Source of the DNA: Elusimicrobiota bacterium
GTDB lineage: Bacteria > Elusimicrobiota > Elusimicrobia > UBA1565 > JACRDR01
Length of the DNA stretch: 14,425 nucleotides
Direction of reading: 5' to 3'
Assembly (NCBI GenBank): GCA_016207585.1
Contig: JACQPI010000049.1
Span: forward strand, 1-14,425
The notes below the pieces were generated by a model that saw nothing but the letters and a program-made list of their open reading frames with translations, searched no databases and had not been told where the DNA came from. Positions 8,111 to 14,425 of the stretch are shown here, piece by piece (within the stretch, counting starts at the first letter, position 1; every line of letters begins with the position of its first letter). A program made the position numbers and the translations under genes.

Positions 8111-9658
8111 TCAATTTGGCGCCGCCCTCGAGAGGCCGGGGATCCGTCCGTAGATTTCCGTCAATGCCCTGAGCCGGCGAGCGATCGGGGCGGTCAAGGC
8201 TGCGTCCGTCAAGCGCCACCTCCAATTTCCACGGACCGTCCCCGGCAAGTTCATGCGGGCGCCCGACCCCAAGCCGAGGAGATCCTGCGCCGGGGCGATC
8301 GCGACGTCCGCCGGCGACATCCAAGCCAGGCGGATCATGTCCCAATGGATTTCCCTCCCATCCGTTCCCGCGTAGCGCGATACCCATCGCCGCTCCTTGG
8401 GGGGCAGGCGGCGGAACCACGCCGCCGTCGTCTCGTTGTCATGGGTCCCGGTATAGACCACGCAACGGCGCGGATAGCGATGGGGCAGATGGTCGTTGGT
8501 GCACGAATCCCCGCCGAAAGCGAACTGGAGCACCCGAAGCCCGGGAAATCCGCATCGGTCGCGCAGCGCGAACACCTCGGGAGTCGCCGCCCCCAAGTCC
8601 TCCGCGGCTATTTCCAAGGAGCCCAGGACATCGCGGGCCCTATCGAAAAGATCCGCGCCCGGCCCATCGACCCAGCGTCCGCCTTGAGCGGTGCGCGAGC
8701 CCGCGGGAATTTCCCAGTAACGCTGGAATCCGATGAAGTGGTCCAAGCGGACCGCGTCGAAACGGTCGAAGGTCACGCGCAAGCGGTATACCCACCATTC
8801 GTATCCGCCCTGTCGATGGACGTCCCATCGGTAGAGCGGATTTCCCCATAGTTGCCCCGTCTTGCTGAAGTAGTCGGGGGGCACTCCCGCCATCATGGTC
8901 AATCGCCCGTCCCCATCCAAGGAGAATAGCTGCGGTTTCGCCCACACCTCCGCGCTGTCGTGAGCCGCATAGATCGGCACGTCTCCCAGGAGGCCCAGGC
9001 CGAACTTCCGGCAGTGGTCTCGAAGCTCGGACCATTGGCGCGAGAATTGGTGCTGAACAAAGATGTGAAACCGCAACCGGACATCCAATTTCCGACGAGC
9101 CTGGGCCAGCGCCTCGGGCTGGCGCAGCCGCAGCGCGCCTTCCCATTCCACCCAAGGCGCCCCTTGATGGGCCTCTTTTAAGGCGCAAAAAAGAGCGTAG
9201 TCCGGCAGCCAGAAAACGTTGGCGGCCGCGAACGCTTCGAGCCGCTCCCTATCGATGGAAGAGGCATTTTTTTCGAACGTCCCGAAGGCCTTCTCAAGCC
9301 GAGCCTCCTTGAACCGCTGCGCTTGCGGATAATTGACCCGGTCGCGCGGCAGGCCTTTGGGCGGGACCAGATCCGCCGGCTCCAGCCAGCCCTCCTCCGC
9401 CAAACGGTCCAGGCTGATCAAGAGAGGGCTCCCGGCGAACACGGAGAACGCCGCATACGGCGAGTGCGCCGCGGCGGGCGGATGGATGGGGAGCATCTGC
9501 CACCAGCTCTGCCCGGCGGCCGCCAAGAGCTCCGCGAAGCGGCGGGCGGAGGATCCCAGATCGCCGATTCCGTGCGGTCCGGGCAGCGACGTCGGGTGCA
9601 GCAGGATGCCGCCGGCGCGATTCGAAAGGGAAGGGCGTCGCTCCATTTCCAAGTGCAT
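8111..9658 (-). CDS. malQ: 4-alpha-glucanotransferase (amylomaltase), GH77
   Basis: MalQ disproportionates maltodextrins by moving alpha-1,4-glucan segments between chains, and works with GlgB in glycogen or maltodextrin turnover. The 515 residues cover a full GH77 enzyme. [20 protein letters not shown] (16-35) is the classic N-terminal signature. Catalytic residues are D306 in [11 protein letters not shown]353 in IAAEDLG and D407 in [12 protein letters not shown]. The start is uncertain: ATG at 9658 lies 9 bases after a GATAAT hexamer, while an in-frame ATG at 9646 would lie 10 bases after a TGATACGAT element. Neither has a Shine-Dalgarno, and only four residues differ. It is divergent from the ABC operon and heads the long run of minus-strand genes. 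Confidence 0.95.
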   Translation of the reverse strand: MHLEMERRPSLSNRAGGILLHPTSLPGPHGIGDLGSSARRFAELLAAAGQSWWQMLPIHPPAAAHSPYAAFSVFAGSPLLISLDRLAEEGWLEPADLVPPKGLPRDRVNYPQAQRFKEARLEKAFGTFEKNASSIDRERLEAFAAANVFWLPDYALFCALKEAHQGAPWVEWEGALRLRQPEALAQARRKLDVRLRFHIFVQHQFSRQWSELRDHCRKFGLGLLGDVPIYAAHDSAEVWAKPQLFSLDGDGRLTMMAGVPPDYFSKTGQLWGNPLYRWDVHRQGGYEWWVYRLRVTFDRFDAVRLDHFIGFQRYWEIPAGSRTAQGGRWVDGPGADLFDRARDVLGSLEIAAEDLGAATPEVFALRDRCGFPGLRVLQFAFGGDSCTNDHLPHRYPRRCVVYTGTHDNETTAAWFRRLPPKERRWVSRYAGTDGREIHWDMIRLAWMSPADVAIAPAQDLLGLGSGARMNLPGTVRGNWRWRLTDAALTAPIARRLRALTEIYGRIPGLSRAAPN

Positions 9659-9673
9659 CGTATCAAAATTATC
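9657..9673 (-). promoter_or_regulatory. Putative malQ promoter -10 elements
   Basis: Two overlapping candidates lie on the minus strand: GATAAT (9668-9673, 5 of 6 to consensus) and the extended -10 TGATACGAT (9657-9665). The first would put the transcription start within a few bases of the ATG at 9658; the second favours the ATG at 9646. No clear -35 is seen. Confidence 0.35.
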
Positions 9674-9711
9674 GACTGGGAGGCACGCGCCGGCCGGTTT
9701 CGAGGGGAAAT

Positions 9712-9720
9712 TGATACAAT
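9712..9720 (+). promoter_or_regulatory. Putative extended -10 promoter of the ABC transporter operon
   Basis: The sequence TGATACAAT combines TGn with TACAAT (5 of 6 to TATAAT). It ends 7 bases before the ATG at 9728, so the predicted transcription start is at or next to the start codon. No Shine-Dalgarno is present. The TTGATAC here is mirrored by GTATCAA at 9660-9666 in front of malQ. Confidence 0.45.
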
Positions 9721-9727
9721 CCTCTTA

Positions 9728-10726
9728 ATGCCCGCTATCGAGATATCGGACCTCACCAAAGAATTCCGCGTCCCGGAGAAAAATCCGGGGCTTTGGAACG
9801 CCGCGAAATCTCTGCTGCGCCGCCGCTTCCGAGCGATCCCCGCCGTCACGGGCCTGAATTTTTCGATTCAGGAAGGCGAACTGGTCGGCTTTCTGGGCGC
9901 CAACGGGGCCGGAAAGACGACCACCCTCAAGATGCTCTCGGGCCTGCTCCATCCCTCCTCCGGCACGGCCAACGTCCTGGGCTATACCCCATGGCAAAGA
10001 CGCACCGCATTTCAAAAACAGTTCTCCCTCGTCATGGGACACCGCACGCAGTTGTGGTGGGAGCTGCCCGCCCAAGAAACGTTCCGCCTCAACCAGGAAA
10101 TCTACGAAATCCCCGACGCGCAGTATCGCGCGACCGTCGAGGAGCTCGTCGAGCTCCTCGAGCTGCGGGACTGCATGTCGATACCGGTCAAGAAGCTGTC
10201 CCTGGGGCAGCGGATGAAGGCGGAGTTGGCCGTTTCGATCCTCCATCGCCCCAAACTCCTGCTCCTCGATGAGCCGACCCTCGGGCTCGACGTCGTCATG
10301 CAGAAAAAAATACGCCAATTCATCCTGGAATACAACCGGCGCTACCGGGCCACGATCCTCCTGACCAGCCATAACATGGACGACGTGGTGGAGCTGTGCC
10401 CGCGCGTCATCCTCATCGACCACGGCCGCCTGCTCTACGACGGCTCCCTGCGCCAGGTCGTGGAGCGCTATGCGCCCCATAAGGTGATCCGCGCCGACTT
10501 CAACGAGGCCGTGTCGCCCGTCGAGCTCGCCCGCATCGGCCGCATCGCGCAGTACCAGGGAACACGGGCGGTGCTGGAAGTCCCCAGGGGGGAGGTCTCT
10601 CCCAGGGCGGCGGATCTCTTGACTCATTTTCCGGTGGCGGACCTCACGATCGAGGAGACCCCCATCCAGGAAGTGGTCCGCCGGCTCTTCACGCAGGCCC
10701 CTTCGAAAGCGGCGCCCCGCGGATGA
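9728..10726 (+). CDS. ABC-2 type transporter ATP-binding protein
   Basis: This is the nucleotide-binding subunit of an exporter-type ABC system. It has 332 residues. The Walker A is GANGAGKT (57-64), the Q-loop glutamine falls near Q108, the signature is LSLGQ (157-161), the Walker B LLLLDE (177-182) and the H-loop H215 in TSH. The N-terminal insert (FRVPEKNPGLWNAAKSLLRR, 13-32) and a C-terminal extension after 245 resemble the ABC-2 ATPases that pair with two dissimilar permeases (COG4586-like). The two genes that follow are exactly such permeases, the first joined by an ATGA overlap. The frame is open upstream to 9323, but homology begins at 9728 and the upstream part overlaps malQ on the other strand. 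The exported substrate cannot be deduced. Confidence 0.93.
   Translation: MPAIEISDLTKEFRVPEKNPGLWNAAKSLLRRRFRAIPAVTGLNFSIQEGELVGFLGANGAGKTTTLKMLSGLLHPSSGTANVLGYTPWQRRTAFQKQFSLVMGHRTQLWWELPAQETFRLNQEIYEIPDAQYRATVEELVELLELRDCMSIPVKKLSLGQRMKAELAVSILHRPKLLLLDEPTLGLDVVMQKKIRQFILEYNRRYRATILLTSHNMDDVVELCPRVILIDHGRLLYDGSLRQVVERYAPHKVIRADFNEAVSPVELARIGRIAQYQGTRAVLEVPRGEVSPRAADLLTHFPVADLTIEETPIQEVVRRLFTQAPSKAAPRG
10137..10161. repeat. Perfect 25-base palindrome inside the ABC ATPase gene
   Basis: Arms TCGAGGAGCTCG (10137-10148) and CGAGCTCCTCGA (10150-10161) are exact reverse complements around a single T. It encodes EELVELLEL. Alternating GAG and CTC codons are reverse complements of each other, so it probably arises from coding bias rather than from a site. 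Confidence 0.7.
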
Positions 10727-11517
10727 GCAAATACCTCTACGTCTACACGCTCAGCCTGCAAAACGTTCTTCAGCGCAGGGCCTCCCTCCTCATGGACCGG
10801 GTCGGCGGGATCGCGACCCTGCTCGCCCTCTACTTTTTCTGGTCCTCCATCTTCAAGGATTCGGCGACGGTCGCCGGCTATCCGAAGGCACAGATGCTCA
10901 CCTACGTGCTGATGATGAGCTTGTTGCGCTCCCTCGTCTTCACCGGAAGGGGCTGGGAGGTCGTGGGAGAAATATCCTCGGGCCGCCTATCCAATTACCT
11001 CATCCGGCCCATTCGCTACTTGGGCTACTGCCTATCCCTCGACCTAGCCCAAAAGACGGTGCACTGCGCGGCGGCTGTTTTCGAAATATCCATCCTGATT
11101 CTTGTTTTGGGGGCGCCGTTTCACATCCCCCAAAGCCCCCAAACATGGGTCTTGTTCCCGATCATCGCAACGTTTTCCACGCTTCTTTTTTTCCTGCTCG
11201 AATTCCTGGTGGCCTCCCTCGCGTTTTGGACCTCGGAGTCCGGGGGGCCGCTCTTCTGCTTCGACCTCTTGGTGCAGTTCCTGGCCGGGGCCTTCTTCCC
11301 CCTCGACGTCCTGCCGCGCGCGCTTCAGGCCGCGCTCTACATGACCCCATTCCCCTATTTGGTCTTTTTCCCGATCGACGTTTATCTGGAGCGCGCTCCA
11401 ACCGAGATGGCCCTCAAGGTTCTCGCGACGCAAGGCGCGTGGCTGGTGGTGGTCGGCATGGCGGCCGCGACCGTTTGGCGGCGAGGCCTGCGCAACTACG
11501 CCGCCGAAGGAGGATAG
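10723..11517 (+). CDS. ABC-2 family transporter permease, subunit 1
   Basis: This 264-residue membrane protein has about six hydrophobic segments (about 24-42, 57-74, 110-131, 142-168, 178-192, 236-252). The cytoplasmic-loop motif EISSGRLSNYLIRPI (83-97) is characteristic of this ABC-2 permease group. Its ATG overlaps the ATPase stop as ATGA. Together with the next gene it would form a heterodimeric channel driven by the upstream ATPase. The ending is basic (WRRGLRNYAAEGG). I recognise the family but not the transported substrate. Some relatives of this three-gene layout are annotated only as ABC-2 transporters. Confidence 0.88.
   Translation: MSKYLYVYTLSLQNVLQRRASLLMDRVGGIATLLALYFFWSSIFKDSATVAGYPKAQMLTYVLMMSLLRSLVFTGRGWEVVGEISSGRLSNYLIRPIRYLGYCLSLDLAQKTVHCAAAVFEISILILVLGAPFHIPQSPQTWVLFPIIATFSTLLFFLLEFLVASLAFWTSESGGPLFCFDLLVQFLAGAFFPLDVLPRALQAALYMTPFPYLVFFPIDVYLERAPTEMALKVLATQGAWLVVVGMAAATVWRRGLRNYAAEGG
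11508..11513 (+). promoter_or_regulatory. Strong Shine-Dalgarno of permease 2
   Basis: AGGAGG lies 8 bases before the GTG at 11522. It supports this GTG as start over the in-frame ATG 54 bases further in (11576), which has no such site. It sits in the last codons of the first permease gene. Confidence 0.75.
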
Positions 11518-11521
11518 CGGC

Positions 11522-12322
11522 GTGAACGTCGCCCGCCTGCGGCAGCACTTCAAGATTTGGCTGAGGATCGCCGCGATGAGCCTGTCCGCGCAGCTTTCCT
11601 ACGGCCTCGGGTCGTTCGGTTTTCTCCTGGGCAAGCTCATTCGGCTCTTCTTCTTTTTCGCCTATCTCCTGGCGATTTTCCGGCACACCGATCGCGTAGC
11701 GGGCTACTCGCTTCACGAAATCGCGCTCTTTTTCCTCACATTCAACCTCATCGACATCGTCGCGATGGTCCTGTTTCGGGGGGTCTACGCCGCCCGGCGC
11801 GTCGTGGAAGAAGGCGATTTCGACTACCACCTTATCCAGCCGTGCTCGCCCCTGTTTCGCATGGCGGCCTCCAACGTGGATTTCCTGGACCTCGCGACGC
11901 TGGCGCCCGTTCTCGCCCTGCTGGCCTGGGCTGGGCCCGCCGTCCCGGGCGGTCTCGATCCCTGGCGCATCGGGCTTTACGCGCTGCTTCTCGCCAACGG
12001 CATCGCGATCGCGCTGGCCCTGCATGTATTCGTGGCCGGGGTAGCCGTCAGGACCCAGGAGCTGGAAAACACGATTTGGATCTACCGGGACCTCATGTTC
12101 CTGGGGAAGTTCCCCGTGGATGTCTACGCCTGGCCCCTGCGCTGGGCCCTGACCTTCCTCGTCCCCATCGGGGTCATGGTCTCCTTCCCGGCCAAAGGAC
12201 TCTTGGGAACCCTTAGTCCCGCTTGGACAGCCTATGCGCTGACGCTCGCGTCGCTGCTTATGGCGGCCAGCGTCTGGTTTTGGAAAAAATCGATAGCCGC
12301 CTATACCTCGGTCTCCTCATGA
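11522..12322 (+). CDS. ABC-2 family transporter permease, subunit 2
   Basis: This 266-residue membrane protein has about six hydrophobic segments (28-54, 66-86, 121-139, 148-175, 204-221, 234-254). The loop VVEEGDFDYHLIQPCSP (94-110) is equivalent to the GRLSNYLIRPI loop of the first permease, showing that the two are distant paralogues. It starts with GTG, 4 bases after the first permease, under a strong AGGAGG. Its TGA overlaps the ATG of the following PilZ gene. It is inferred to pair with the first permease (COG3694-like with COG4587-like). The substrate is unknown. Confidence 0.87.
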   Translation: MNVARLRQHFKIWLRIAAMSLSAQLSYGLGSFGFLLGKLIRLFFFFAYLLAIFRHTDRVAGYSLHEIALFFLTFNLIDIVAMVLFRGVYAARRVVEEGDFDYHLIQPCSPLFRMAASNVDFLDLATLAPVLALLAWAGPAVPGGLDPWRIGLYALLLANGIAIALALHVFVAGVAVRTQELENTIWIYRDLMFLGKFPVDVYAWPLRWALTFLVPIGVMVSFPAKGLLGTLSPAWTAYALTLASLLMAASVWFWKKSIAAYTSVSS

Positions 12323-12687
12323 CGCCATTTTCCTCCTTTCCGCCCCGCCGCCACTATGAAAGGTTTCCCTGCCTCCTTCCGGTGCGCGCCCGCGTCGCGG
12401 GCAGCGGCCGGCATTCCGAGGGCCATATGCTCAACATCAGCATGGGAGGCGGCCTGCTGCGGCTGCAAGGCACGGTCCCCGTGCCGGCCGACCTTCATCT
12501 AGATATGGAAATCGAGGGCAAACGCCTGCATCTGCACGGGCATGTCGTCCGGGAAGCGGGATCGGATCCCGACACGGCGGGCGCGTCGTTATACGGCCTG
12601 TCGTTCGATTCAGACCCCTCGATTCAGAAAACCCTTCGGAGTCTCGTGGATTGGATTAGAACGCAAAAACCGCCCGGCAGCCGCTAA
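12319..12687 (+). CDS. PilZ domain protein (cyclic di-GMP receptor)
   Basis: This 122-residue protein is a single-domain PilZ protein. Both ligand motifs are present: RHYER (R11 to R15, the RxxxR motif) and NISMGG (39-44, the D/NxSxxG motif), followed by the expected beta strands (LHLDMEIEGKRLHLHGHVV, 59-77) and a C-terminal helix. It should bind cyclic di-GMP in the cytoplasm. The ATG at 12319 overlaps the second permease stop as ATGA, so it is translationally coupled to the transporter. An upstream in-frame ATG (12223) lies inside the permease gene and was rejected because homology starts after 12319. It ends 15 bases from the convergent response-regulator gene, with no terminator hairpin visible between them. 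Confidence 0.9.
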   Translation: MTPFSSFPPRRHYERFPCLLPVRARVAGSGRHSEGHMLNISMGGGLLRLQGTVPVPADLHLDMEIEGKRLHLHGHVVREAGSDPDTAGASLYGLSFDSDPSIQKTLRSLVDWIRTQKPPGSR

Positions 12688-12702
12688 GGAAAGAGGCGCG
12701 CG

Positions 12703-13401
12703 TCAGGCTTCGACGTCGAGGCGGTACCCATACGCCTGCACCGCGGTAATGCGTTCACCCCACGAGCCCAGGGCGGTCCGCAGCCTGCCGATCGCGACGT
12801 CCACCGTCTTCAAATTCATGCGCATGCCCATGCCCTCTCCCCACACGCGCTCCATAAGGAACCGCCGGCTTAGGACGCGGCCGGGCTTTTCCAGGAAGGC
12901 CGCCAGGAGATCGAACTCCTTGGGGGAGAGATGGACCTGTTTCCCGCTCACCTCGACCAAATGCCGGTCCAAATCCAGCAGGATCCCCTTGGCCCGCAAC
13001 ACATGCGCGGGTTCCGGAGGGGTCCGGCTGCGGCGCAAGAGCGCCTCCACCCGCGCTAAAAGCTCCTGATTGGCGAAGGGCTTGGCGAGATAATCGTCTC
13101 CGCCCGAACGCAACCCCTCCGCCTTGTCCTCCGGCCGGCTTCGGGCGGTCAAGAACAAAACGGGAAGCGTTTTGAACTCATCCTGGGTCCGCATCTCCTT
13201 GATCAGCTGCATCCCGTCCGTGTCCGGCAAGGAGCGGTCCACGATGGCGAGATCGGGCCGTAACTTGATCAAAGCGCCCTTGGCCTGGAAGACAGAGGAG
13301 ACCGCCCGAACCTTGTATCCGCTGGCGGTCAAGAGGTCCTGAACGAGGCTGCGGACGTTGGCGTCGTCTTCAACGACGAGGACCAAAGTGGTTTGGGCCA
13401 T
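12703..13401 (-). CDS. OmpR/PhoB-family response regulator
   Basis: This 232-residue protein has an intact receiver (about 5-122) and a winged-helix DNA-binding domain (about 138-230). Receiver residues are all present: E11/D12, phospho-acceptor D55, T85 and K107 in AKPF. The output domain shows LSPKEFDLLAAFLEKPGRVLS and the recognition-helix region NLKTVDVAIGRLRTALG, then the AYGYRLD wing. It should activate or repress transcription when phosphorylated. No sensor kinase lies beside it. The neighbour upstream, 26 bases away on the same strand, is the PAS-GGDEF cyclase, so the pair may be co-transcribed, although a TACAAT hexamer in the gap could give the regulator its own promoter. Confidence 0.95.
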   Translation of the reverse strand: MAQTTLVLVVEDDANVRSLVQDLLTASGYKVRAVSSVFQAKGALIKLRPDLAIVDRSLPDTDGMQLIKEMRTQDEFKTLPVLFLTARSRPEDKAEGLRSGGDDYLAKPFANQELLARVEALLRRSRTPPEPAHVLRAKGILLDLDRHLVEVSGKQVHLSPKEFDLLAAFLEKPGRVLSRRFLMERVWGEGMGMRMNLKTVDVAIGRLRTALGSWGERITAVQAYGYRLDVEA

Positions 13402-13409
13402 CGTCCCTG

Positions 13410-13415
13410 ATTGTA
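13410..13415 (-). promoter_or_regulatory. Putative -10 element of the response-regulator gene
   Basis: TACAAT on the minus strand (5 of 6 to TATAAT), 8 bases before the ATG, in the 26-base gap after the cyclase gene. TATGCT just upstream is a weaker alternative. A partial AGGGA lies only 3 bases before the ATG. Promoter function is inferred. Confidence 0.3.
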
Positions 13416-13427
13416 TAGCATAGCGAT

Positions 13428-14354
13428 CTAAAAGTCAAAATCCTTCTTGCGTCGCTTGACTCGGTACATCGCCTCGTCGGCCCGCCGCAGGAGGGAGCCG
13501 GGAGAGTCGCCGGGGCGCAATGCCGCGGCGCCGCAGCTCAGGGACGCGTCGCGCGTCGTCTCGTCGGCCGCCAGAGCGACGCCGATGCGTTGGGCGACGA
13601 TTTCGGCTTTGCGCAGCCCCAGCCCAGGCAGCAGCACGATGAACTCGTCGCCTCCGTACCGGAAAGCGGCGTCGACGCCGCCGCGGATCGATTGCGCGAT
13701 GACGGCGGCTGTGCGCCGCAAAAGCCGGTCCCCGGCCACATGCCCCCGGGAATCGTTGACCCGCTTGAAGCCGTCCATGTCCATGAGGAGGATCGAGAGG
13801 CGTCCGCGCTGACGCTTGGCCCGCTGCAGCTCCTGAGCCAGTTTTTCCTGGAGATGCCTTTGATTATAGAGTCCCGTCAATTCGTCGGTGATCGACATCT
13901 CGCGCAACCGGCGCTCCAATTCCACCCGTTGCGTGATATCCTTGGAGATGCCCAGGGTGCCGATCCAATTTCCGCTGCGGTCCTTCAGCAGCGCCGCCGA
14001 CATGCTGATAGGCACGCGGCGCCCGCGCACGGACAACACCGTCTCGTAGTTCTCGATCCGGCCCCGGTCGATCAAGGACCGCATGATGCGATTGGCCTCC
14101 TCGACCCCTCCTTCATAAAGAAGGTGCGCGGGCAAGCCTACGATCTCGCGGGATCTCAGACCCGTCATCCGCTCGGCTCCGGGGCTGAAGAAGATGACGC
14201 GGCCGGCCATGTCGGTCGTGCAGATGGCGTCCGAGGTCGCCCCGACGATCGCCTCGAGGTACTCTTTCGCCTGGATGTAATGCGTCGACAGGTACACCAG
14301 CGGATGGGGCGTCGCCTTGGGAACAGGCCATGGGGCCTTCGCCGAGATTGCCAT
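13428..14354 (-). CDS. PAS-GGDEF diguanylate cyclase
   Basis: This 308-residue cytoplasmic protein would make cyclic di-GMP from two GTP. A PAS domain spans about 30-145 (AICTTDMAGRVIFFSPGAERMTG, ending in GTLGISKDITQR), then a linker helix and a GGDEF domain (about 155-303). The active site reads RYGGDEF with GGDEF at 234-238, and DMDGFKRVND (192-201) is the metal/GTP-binding segment, so activity is expected. The usual RxxD inhibitory site is not canonical: D228 is at the right distance but the arginine is R224, one residue too far (RxxxD). There is no membrane segment. The PAS ligand is unknown. It lies upstream of the response regulator on the same strand and has no Shine-Dalgarno before its ATG. 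Confidence 0.94.
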   Translation of the reverse strand: MAISAKAPWPVPKATPHPLVYLSTHYIQAKEYLEAIVGATSDAICTTDMAGRVIFFSPGAERMTGLRSREIVGLPAHLLYEGGVEEANRIMRSLIDRGRIENYETVLSVRGRRVPISMSAALLKDRSGNWIGTLGISKDITQRVELERRLREMSITDELTGLYNQRHLQEKLAQELQRAKRQRGRLSILLMDMDGFKRVNDSRGHVAGDRLLRRTAAVIAQSIRGGVDAAFRYGGDEFIVLLPGLGLRKAEIVAQRIGVALAADETTRDASLSCGAAALRPGDSPGSLLRRADEAMYRVKRRKKDFDF

Positions 14355-14362
14355 ATCTGCTA

Positions 14363-14373
14363 CTTATAGTATA
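14363..14373 (-). promoter_or_regulatory. Putative -10 elements of the diguanylate cyclase gene
   Basis: On the minus strand TATACT (14368-14373) and TATAAG (14363-14368) overlap; each is 5 of 6 to TATAAT. The second ends 8 bases before the ATG at 14354. No good -35 is seen 16-18 bases upstream. Confidence 0.4.
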
Positions 14374-14409
14374 CACGGCGTCCAAGATCGGGCCAGGGAT
14401 AAAAGACCT

Positions 14410-14425
14410 ATGCGCCTGCTGGGCC
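14410..14425 (+). CDS. Possible start of a divergent gene (truncated by window edge)
   Basis: An ATG at 14410 opens a frame (MRLLG) that runs off the right edge after five codons. It would be divergent from the cyclase gene, and a GATAAA hexamer lies 6 bases upstream. Too little is present to say more; it may not be a gene. Confidence 0.25.

Noticed and set aside
6576..8153. Long plus-strand open frame of 525 codons opposite glgB, and similar long frames opposite gcvP (22-888, 934-1782), gcvT (1984-3255) and the propeller gene (3666-4679).
   Set aside because: The opposite strand carries clear conserved enzymes or domain proteins; high GC content makes antisense frames long. The translations show no domain and no ribosome site.
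8100..8420. Upstream extension of the glgB frame to an ATG at 8420.
   Set aside because: It lies inside malQ, shows no homology, and AGGAG with the ATG at 8099 fits the family N-terminus.
12688..12702. Terminator between the convergent PilZ and response-regulator genes.
   Set aside because: The gap is only 15 bases and shows no hairpin with a T-tract on either strand.

Overview
The window is GC-rich (about 60% or a little more by eye) chromosomal DNA from a Gram-negative (diderm) bacterium. The diderm call rests on a signal-peptide outer-membrane barrel protein with a LysM domain. No RNA gene, mobile element, CRISPR array or phage gene was seen. The phylum cannot be fixed. PorV-like barrels, a full-length GcvP and the large signalling repertoire would fit an Elusimicrobiota-like or similar free-living lineage, but this is a guess.

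Layout. From 9658 down to the left edge everything is on the minus strand. In order of transcription: malQ (4-alpha-glucanotransferase) and glgB (glycogen branching enzyme), a glycogen/maltodextrin pair. Then comes a three-gene envelope/signalling set: a PorV-like barrel with coiled coil and LysM, a membrane protein with a pseudo-receiver and a beta-propeller, and a degenerate PilZ-like protein. Last is the glycine cleavage operon gcvT-gcvH-gcvP, with gcvP cut by the left edge. From 9728 to 12687 a plus-strand operon encodes an ABC-2 type transporter (ATPase and two different permeases) followed by a canonical PilZ protein joined by an ATGA overlap. It ends convergently, 15 bases from a minus-strand pair: a PAS-GGDEF diguanylate cyclase (first gene) and an OmpR-type response regulator. 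A divergent gene may begin at the right edge.

How the parts fit. Glycine cleavage yields methylene-tetrahydrofolate, CO2 and ammonia from glycine; the L-protein is not in the window. MalQ and GlgB remodel alpha-glucans. Cyclic di-GMP recurs: one diguanylate cyclase with an intact GGDEF motif but no canonical RxxD inhibition site, one canonical PilZ protein tied to an exporter, and one degenerate PilZ-like protein behind a membrane-spanning pseudo-receiver/propeller protein. The least familiar part is the barrel-LysM / pseudo-receiver-propeller / PilZ-like set at 3292-6159, a candidate envelope-to-cytoplasm relay. The genes that head transcription units mostly have -10-like hexamers only 6-9 bases before the start codon and no Shine-Dalgarno, suggesting leaderless mRNAs. 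Several operon-internal genes have clear Shine-Dalgarno sites.
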